Source: Acanthochlamys bracteata (lineage: Eukaryota > Streptophyta > Magnoliopsida > Pandanales > Velloziaceae). From it: a stretch of DNA of 64,000 nucleotides. The translations under genes and the position numbers were made by a program. Positions 57,504 to 64,000 of the stretch are shown one piece after another. Location of the stretch: positions 6,324,001 to 6,388,000 of the forward strand of contig CM034140.1 in assembly GCA_019914995.1 (NCBI GenBank), written 5' to 3'. The notes beneath the pieces were generated by a model. It searched no databases. It had not been told where the DNA came from and saw only the letters and a list, made by a program, of their open reading frames with translations. Positions within the stretch are counted from its first letter, which is position 1. Each line of letters begins with the position of its first letter.

Positions 57504-60500
57504 CCCCATTTAGACGCATATCCGAACTGTTTTGGCTTCAAATCAACAGTTTCCAAATCGATCCAGCCTGTCAAGGTTGGGTCTGCCAACTATGTTACTC
57601 AGGCTTCATCTCGTCCTTCTTGTAAAGACTACTCAATAGTCATAATGCTCTCCTTCAAATACTGAAATTTAATTTTGAGAAATTGCGAAAAAGTATTGGG
57701 AATGCTTGAGGAAGCCACTGCGAATTGGGATTAGAATATATAGCTCTCAGAATAACATTATTCCTCGTGCCAAATTTTGGTGCTTCTTCTCGAAAAGCAT
57801 GCACTTATAGTTCACATAAAGTTGACAAATATAAGTTTCCACATTAGAGAATATGCAACAACCAAGTATAAAAGAAAGCATGTAACTGACAAGTTCAAAG
57901 TATGAAAGCAGCATTCATACTTTAAAACATTTACCTAAACTAATTGAAGATTTTGTAACTCACATGCATGATTACTTTCCATAATAAAATTAATTGCTCT
58001 TCTTTCTCTTTATCTTTCTCTTTAGATGAATATGTATAAGTAGGAGCTCGTAATCAAGTATCATTCATTCAGAGGAAAAATAAAAAGAAAAAAGAAAAGA
58101 AAAAAACACTCTATTTAGCCAGCTGTTAGTACTTTCTCCTTCTTTCTCTTCTTCTATTCCTCTATTAGCTCTTTTCCAACATAAACAATGCTAAGAAAGA
58201 AAATAATTGTTCATGCAATCACAAATAAACCTAGTTTATTCATCATATTAAAATTCTAAACTAAAGTCTCACATCTTTTGCAAGCAGCAGGCTTTAAACC
58301 ATGATCAACATGCTGAACATAAATAATATAGCCAAAGCCAATAAGAATAATGAGATCAGGAAGAGTTCAGATGTAGGTCGAGTAGACAAGATGAACTTGT
58401 TATGAAAACTGTTTGATATGTCAAAAATGGCACGTCTAATAGCATTATACATTCATCTATCTAAAATAGTGACTCCCTTGATCGTCAAACTAAAACCAAA
58501 AGCTCTAGTGTAGAATTTTTCACGGAGTCTATTTTATGACTTGAGTTTACTAAACAGATTTAATAGATTTCGTTTCAAAAGCACATTTTACGCATCACTG
58601 TGAGTTCTTTGGGATCTGCCGAAATAGTAATATATTAGCTCATAGTTATTTCTCAAGAAACTTGTTGTTCAATGAGTAGTGGTTCTAAACAAACTAATAA
58701 CATGATCAATTTAGCACAATCAGTAATTTGTGCAAGAACATCACTTTTTTAAAGTAACAGGATGATTCCAAAACACGTTCTAGCAATACATATTAATATC
58801 AATTAGAGACAATAGTTCAAGTGTGTAAATGACTTCACAACCTTCTATTTAGAGAGGAAAAAAAAGGAAAGAAGATGCAAACTGTTCAACGTCTAATTGG
58901 CTCTTTGGTGATCTATGTTGCAAAAGAGAGTGAGAACTACAACTACACAAATTTACTGAGGACGTGTTTACCTAGCACCCAAACTCCACTTTTTTCAAAC
59001 TTAATTTTAATATAAAATAAATAAATAATTTAAAATAATTTTTTTCTATTAAATTGTTTTTTTCAAAATTCAATTTTTAAACTTAAGTTTAATACAAAAT
59101 TAACATAAAATTTATTTTTTATCAAATATTTTAAAATTTAAATTTAATTTTTTAAACTCACTTCTAAAAAAGTGAGTTCACCTCAAGGTAAACATACTCT
59201 AACTTGATCCACCAATTTATATAGTTATGAAAGGTTAAACAATTGTATGCGAGAAACATGGTCCTTCCTTAAAAACCAAGCCTTCTATCATCAAAGAAAA
59301 GGAAATGTTTCACAAGTTATGAAATGAATAAATGTATTTGACAAAATTGGTATTCTGGAGAATTACAAGAAAGAAAGAATTTCATACCCTTTATAGAGAG
59401 CTAGGAAGCCTTCTTTTGTAATGACCTGGTTCAAAAGAGGAAAAAGAAAATGATCAACGTAAGAAAACAAACAAATGTTCCTTAGAGATCAGATATAATG
59501 CCTTGTAAATCTAGATGCAAACAAATCAAGAGTTATCATAAAAAGAAAATATCACTTTAAATAAAAATAAATCATAACCAGCCACATAATCATGAACAAT
59601 AAATTCCCACGTAAGATAGAAATCATGTAAAGATGCCTATCATCTGCTACAAAACCAAAATGCGGCATGTTCTATTTCTGTAGAGTCTGAACAATGTTGG
59701 TCATGCTTCCAACCTCTTGTCCATTGTTGTGACACTAACTCAAATTAGAACTTCAATTCATATGAGTAACTGGACAGGCTAGGTCATGGCTATAGGCGTC
59801 AAGGCGTTACATATTGGAAGTGAAGGGTACTTGGAAGTTGTGTGAAGTTAAGCAAGATCTAATTAGTTAAAAGTTATTTTAATCACAAAAAAACCTTATT
59901 TAATAGATTTTATATAGTACTGATTTATGAGGTGGAATCTAGAGTCCTAATTAGTTAAGAGTTTGAATTATTGTAGTCTAAGAGTTTTAGTTGTAGTAGA
60001 ATTTCATAGAGGTTAAAGTATTACACAATTAAACAAGTCTATTTCTATAGGATGCCTTATAAGGATATACAGTCTACTTAAAGAAATGCAGCTCTTTGAG
60101 GCTTTTGGTTCTTATACTAGAAGTTGGATTGGTATAGGAAAAAGAATTAGAATGCATAGTTAACAGAAATTGATCGAGCAAAACCAGAAATTGCTAATGA
60201 CTGTTGATTTCCATAGGAAAGAGAATTGAAATCCAAAGTACCGTGAGGTAAGCGTTGAATTGAAAATAAGAAAAATCCCAGTCCTTTATGAACCAGAATC
60301 GAAATGAGATTACCCCTTACCAGAACAACAAGAATCAGAATCATCCATTTTAATTGCATTCCTAAAAAAATTGTTGAACTAAATTACTCCTCATTTCCAT
60401 TGTTGATTAACAGAAAAATGAGTTGTTTTTTGGGGTCAAGAACAGACTCTCTCAAATAAGTTCTAACAAGGTGAGGGCTCATATTGACGAGTTGGAGTCT

Positions 60501-63272
60501 TGGAGATAATAATAGGGCCTTTATTCTTAGCACAACATATGCACTCTTTTCTAGCTAAATGCTCATACTCCCATTTTTTCAAATATAGCAAAGCTGGATT
60601 GAGAAATTGATCAAACCTATTCACTGCAACTATATTAGTCGCATAGACACCATATGCAAATTAAATTGCCAGAATATTGTAGTATTCAAATTTGGTCTAT
60701 CAATCTATAGATAAAAGTCTGGTTCCATTCTAGCAGCCTAGTTGGGATGCAGTCCATCACACTATCAAATATGAAGATGATATGACAAAAGAAACAACAC
60801 AAGCTTCAAATCCCAAATTAATAGAATATTATCTATCAAATCACTGATACTGGAAAGACAATTTTTGGGCTATTTAGATTTTCCAGTCATATTTAAATAA
60901 CTGAAAGTTACACCTTACGTATGGTCCATTCACATAGGGAAAGAAAGATCATCTGAGGATAAGCAGCCATGTTATCTATATCTCACTCTGAAATTTCAGA
61001 ATACTTCACATGTTCCAACTATTTATTAAGATTCTAAAATCCATATGCATATATGAAGATATTTGGCCATGTCTCTAGTCTTCATTCTCAAAGCTCTTCA
61101 TGTGAGAAAATGTTACTTTATAGAGGGAGTATGTCAGGTACAAGAGAAGTAAGAGGCAAATGCCCTGCTGACCATTTCACAAACTTCTAGGCAAAGATTA
61201 AAGAACTAAAGATATTCGACATATATACCATGGTCATGCTTACATATAGGATTTAACCACTGCAAAATTAGTACTTCATACCTGATATGCACAGTGCAGA
61301 CTACTTCTGTAAACTGTAACACCTTTCGATTCTCGTTGCAACATAAGGCGTGTTTTAACCATGTCCATTGGTGCAGTCACAAGAGTCCCAACAGTGCCAG
61401 CTATGCTACTTGAGCTACATATGTTCATAATTTAAGTCATTAGTATGAGAAAGAGCTAAATGAATTTTAAGAAACCAATTTTGGTAATGCAAAAATTCAC
61501 TAGGGTTTCCCTATACATGAGATGTAGAATAAAACCTTCTTCAAGGGGTGTCCACCTAAGCAATGCCTGAAAACAAAAAGTGATTAATTAAAGATAGCAA
61601 CACTGGTAGCAGTGATGTGATATCTGATTTTACGAACTACAGTGTTAGACACTCAAAATGCAGTAACTTCTTGTGCATAAGGAAAAGAATCAACAAGCAT
61701 CATTGTTAAAGCTGGACCTGCTTAGATTCATCATATGTAGCCATTTGCGATGCAGTAAGAGAACCAGCTCTAGCCATTGCAGGACCAACTCCTTTCCAGA
61801 GTGCTTTTATTCCTTCATTCTGAATTAAATTACGCATCTCCATAACAGGGCCTGTTCTAGAATTTGAACTCATCTGCAACCTCACCTGCACTAGAAATGT
61901 GTATTGTCTTAATCTAGTAGCTAGCTGAACCAATAATTATGGCATAAGCCTCTAGAGAACTATGAATGCGAAAAACATACTTTTAGGACTTCCATTGGGT
62001 TGGTCAAAGCAGTGGCAATTGCACCAGAAATTGCTCCAGATGCAATCTTCACTAACACGTTAGTTGAACCTAACATGGTGCTGCACAAATACTTGCATGG
62101 CTCATACAAGCCTAACCGAAGACCACCATAGACAACTGACCTAGTCAACGCTGGTGCCAATCCCAAATACAATGCTGTCGGTCCTTCAAATTTTATTGTT
62201 CTTGTAAAAAGTTCTCCCTGTAAGTAAGTTTTATTACATTAAGGAATAGCAGTCCTAGAGGCTAAGAAACAAGAGTAATCGAAACATACCAACCCAACCA
62301 AGGGGCCTCTCTGGCCCACAAGTTGCATCTGCAGCCTAACCTTAAGAACATCTGCAAATTCATTTTACAAAAAAATATGAAATTTTGACAAACATATATT
62401 GGAGAAAAGCCAGTAGCAAAAGAATGTTATCTAGAAGAAATAAACTTCCTCAGACAGGACTAATCATGCCTCGGTCATAGAGAAATTACACAAACTTTTT
62501 CATGAGAGCAACAGTGTTACTTGTATCATCTGTCAGTTGTTGTACACTGGCAGGTTTGAACCACCAATCATATGCTCGTGAATACACGCCACTCATTTCG
62601 TGTCACATAACTGAATGGGGCTGGTAATAACAGGGTTTCTGTCCTAAAATAGATTATAGCTGGATAAATCGAAGAAAAAATATCAGCGGGCTAACTTGGA
62701 CGTAAATGAATAAGAAAGGCACTAGTGAACATTAAAACTAGCAAAAGATGGTGAATATTTACACCAAAAGATAAAGAACGACCATGTTCTTAATTTTGGC
62801 TTTTTCTATGTCCATTTTACCGTTCACATACATTCACACAATCAACCAAGACCTTACACATATTAAATAGATAACACATTTTTCTTTACAAATACTTCGA
62901 CCACTTTATTATGAGTTAGTGACATTTGTTACCAACTAAACCCACAAAAAAATTCTTACCTAGTGCTGTACCCAAATTAATCTGATGTCTTCAACTTATT
63001 TTACTATGTGTTGTGTAGTAGATGGCACTAATAACCCTAGCAAATCAACCAAGCGCATTCACATCTAGTAGAAAAAATGCTAAACCCAAGATTGTTCTAG
63101 TTCTTAAATTCTGCAAATCAATAAATGTTACAAGACTAACACTGAAAAGAAATGGAAAACCTAGTGGGTGAGTGACGGCGGTGGCAGTGGCCACGGCAGC
63201 TCCACTGGTAGAGAACTGAGCGAATGCGTAGGGCACCAGAGTATTCGAAGAACTAAATTCCTTCTTCTCCAT
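52643..63272 (-). CDS. Mitochondrial substrate carrier (SLC25, At4g03115/ucpB-like), complete
   Basis: Mitochondrial carriers exchange metabolites across the inner membrane through six helices arranged as three repeats. Exons: 63272-63161, 62351-62290, 62217-61981, 61885-61718, 61566-61517, 61414-61282, 59425-59388, 52739-52643. They total 897 nt, or 298 codons plus stop, the usual size. The ATG begins MEKKEFSSSNTLVPY. The three signature motifs are THPLDVLKVRLQMQ, TNPMEVLKVRLQM and TAPMDMVKTRLML (Px[DE]xx[KR] each). GLRLGLYEP, LWKGVGPAMARA and GGFATFARLGPQTAITF closely resemble my recollection of Arabidopsis At4g03115. The transported substrate is not known from sequence. Splice sites are canonical and in phase. 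The last intron (about 6.65 kb) contains a tandem array. The 3' end has a decayed copy at 43530-46525. Confidence 0.94.
53821..56357 (+). repeat. Eight tandem ~316-bp units in the carrier's last intron
   Basis: Units start (CTGGC[A/G]CGCAATTAC, or a variant in unit 5) at about 53821, 54140, 54456, 54773, 55089, 55410, 55726 and 56042. Two subtypes occur: A has CATTTGAATTTGCAT and ATAATTAGTACCAAC; B has CTTTGAATATGCAT and ATAGTAGTACAAAC. The order is A B A B A B B' B', so the central part is a dimer of about 633 bp. Units are nearly identical, implying recent expansion. No open frame persists across units. Confidence 0.92.
58960..59201. mobile_element. MITE (GTGTTTACC-ended family) in carrier intron 7
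   Basis: The left end GGACGTGTTTACCTAGCACC pairs with the right end on the opposite strand, GAGTATGTTTACCTTGAGG. The core contains ACTCCACTTTTTT and AAAAAAGTGAGTTC, as in 49974-50224. TAA follows the right end and TGA precedes the left, a possible diverged 3-bp duplication. Confidence 0.65.
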
Positions 63273-64000
63273 TACTGATCTTGGTTATAAACCACATAAA
63301 ACAAAATTCAAAAACCCAAATTAACTAAGGACACAAAAAGAGATTGAAATTATCGAATCGGAGTAACACAAATTTGCTTTACGTATGAAATCAATTCGTA
63401 AGTTTTGAAAAAAGATAAACGAGATGAAAGGATTGAAAATGAAATTGTTGGAAATTCTAATCTATCGATCGATAATTTGGAAGCGGAGTCTGATCTGGTT
63501 GATATAGACGGAGCGATCTCTCACAAGGGAAACGAAAACAACGGTCTGATGTTTGTTGGGCTTCCATTTGCGGTTTGTCATCTATTGGGCTGTTGGATTA
63601 GTTACGAATAACAAGGCCTTGTTGATTCGTTTTAGGAAGCTTTTTGAAAATATTTTTTAAAATAAATAATATTTTTATTTTATTTTTGAAAATATTTTTT
63701 AAAATAAATAATATTTTTATTTTATTTTTAAAAAAATTAATTTAACTTTTTTATCTAAAAAATAATAATAAGTAATAATAAAATTTACTACTTAAAACTT
63801 ATTATATTTTTAAAATTTTTATAATTATTATAAAATTATAAAAATTAATTGAAAAATAAAAAATAAAAAATTAATAAGCTATTTTTTTAAATGGATAGCC
63901 AAACTTAGCATGTTTGGATACTATGTAATAAATAAGATTAAGAGCAAAAATAAAAAAATAATAAAATAGATGGACAGAAAGGTGTACTCAATTATTTTTA
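63273..64000. other. Carrier 5' flank and right edge; AT-rich MITE remnant and 42-bp tandem pair
   Basis: 63273 to about 63630 should hold the carrier 5' UTR and promoter. I see no supported gene there. From about 63640 to 63910 the sequence is AT-rich and resembles the CGTTTGG-ended MITE family. It contains two perfect copies of a 42-bp unit (63646-63687 and 63688-63729). Confidence 0.5.

Noticed and set aside
60140-60370. Possible MITE in carrier intron 6 (CAGAATCATCC-like and GGAATTGAAATCC-like phrases)
   Set aside because: I could not find paired terminal repeats or a target duplication, so I did not list it as an element.
63405-63611. A 68-codon frame upstream of the carrier gene
   Set aside because: It lacks a convincing ATG start and lies in the expected 5' flank. 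I see no domain or splice context for it.

Overview
This window is flowering-plant nuclear DNA. It is AT-rich, and its host genes are split into many short exons with GT/AG introns. It holds plant LTR retrotransposons primed by initiator tRNA-Met, numerous MITEs and an RTE-type LINE tail. I cannot name the species.

Layout, left to right. (1) 976-26263, minus strand: a GB1/RHD3-type GTPase gene related to ROOT HAIR DEFECTIVE 3, Sey1p and atlastin. Thirteen exons are visible and the 3' end lies beyond position 1. Two LTR retrotransposons sit in its introns: a SIRE-lineage Copia element (3984-14630) and a Reina-like Ty3/Gypsy element (17997-23541). One exon carries ten 14-residue repeats. (2) 26264-27313: a shared 5' intergenic region with an internal duplication. 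(3) 27314-40337, plus strand: a second RHD3-like gene, divergently transcribed. Its exon structure matches the first almost exon for exon. A MITE interrupts its G3 motif, and one splice donor looks lost. (4) 41444-42579: an unidentified, relatively GC-rich two-exon reading frame. (5) 43530-46525: a degraded duplicate of the 3' part of the carrier gene described below. (6) 47428-51507, minus strand: a complete cyclin-L/RCY1 gene (8 exons, 448 codons by my count). (7) 52643-63272, minus strand: a complete mitochondrial carrier gene of the Arabidopsis At4g03115 type (8 exons, 298 codons). Its last intron contains eight tandem copies of a ~316-bp unit arranged partly as dimers.

How the genes relate. 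The two RHD3-like genes are head-to-head paralogues; their proteins would be membrane-shaping GTPases of the endoplasmic reticulum, although neither shows the usual C-terminal membrane anchor within the window. Cyclin-L pairs with CDK11/CDK12-type kinases and acts in transcription and splicing. The carrier moves metabolites across the inner mitochondrial membrane. I see no operon-like or pathway link among these three functions.

The most notable observations are the diverged RHD3-like pair, the in-frame 42-bp repeat expansion inside one copy, the MITE in the GTPase motif of the other with a possible splice escape route, and the dimeric tandem array in the carrier intron that is single-copy in its duplicated relic. 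I did not find a clearly new biological system. All coordinates and exon joins were read by eye, and no similarity search was run.
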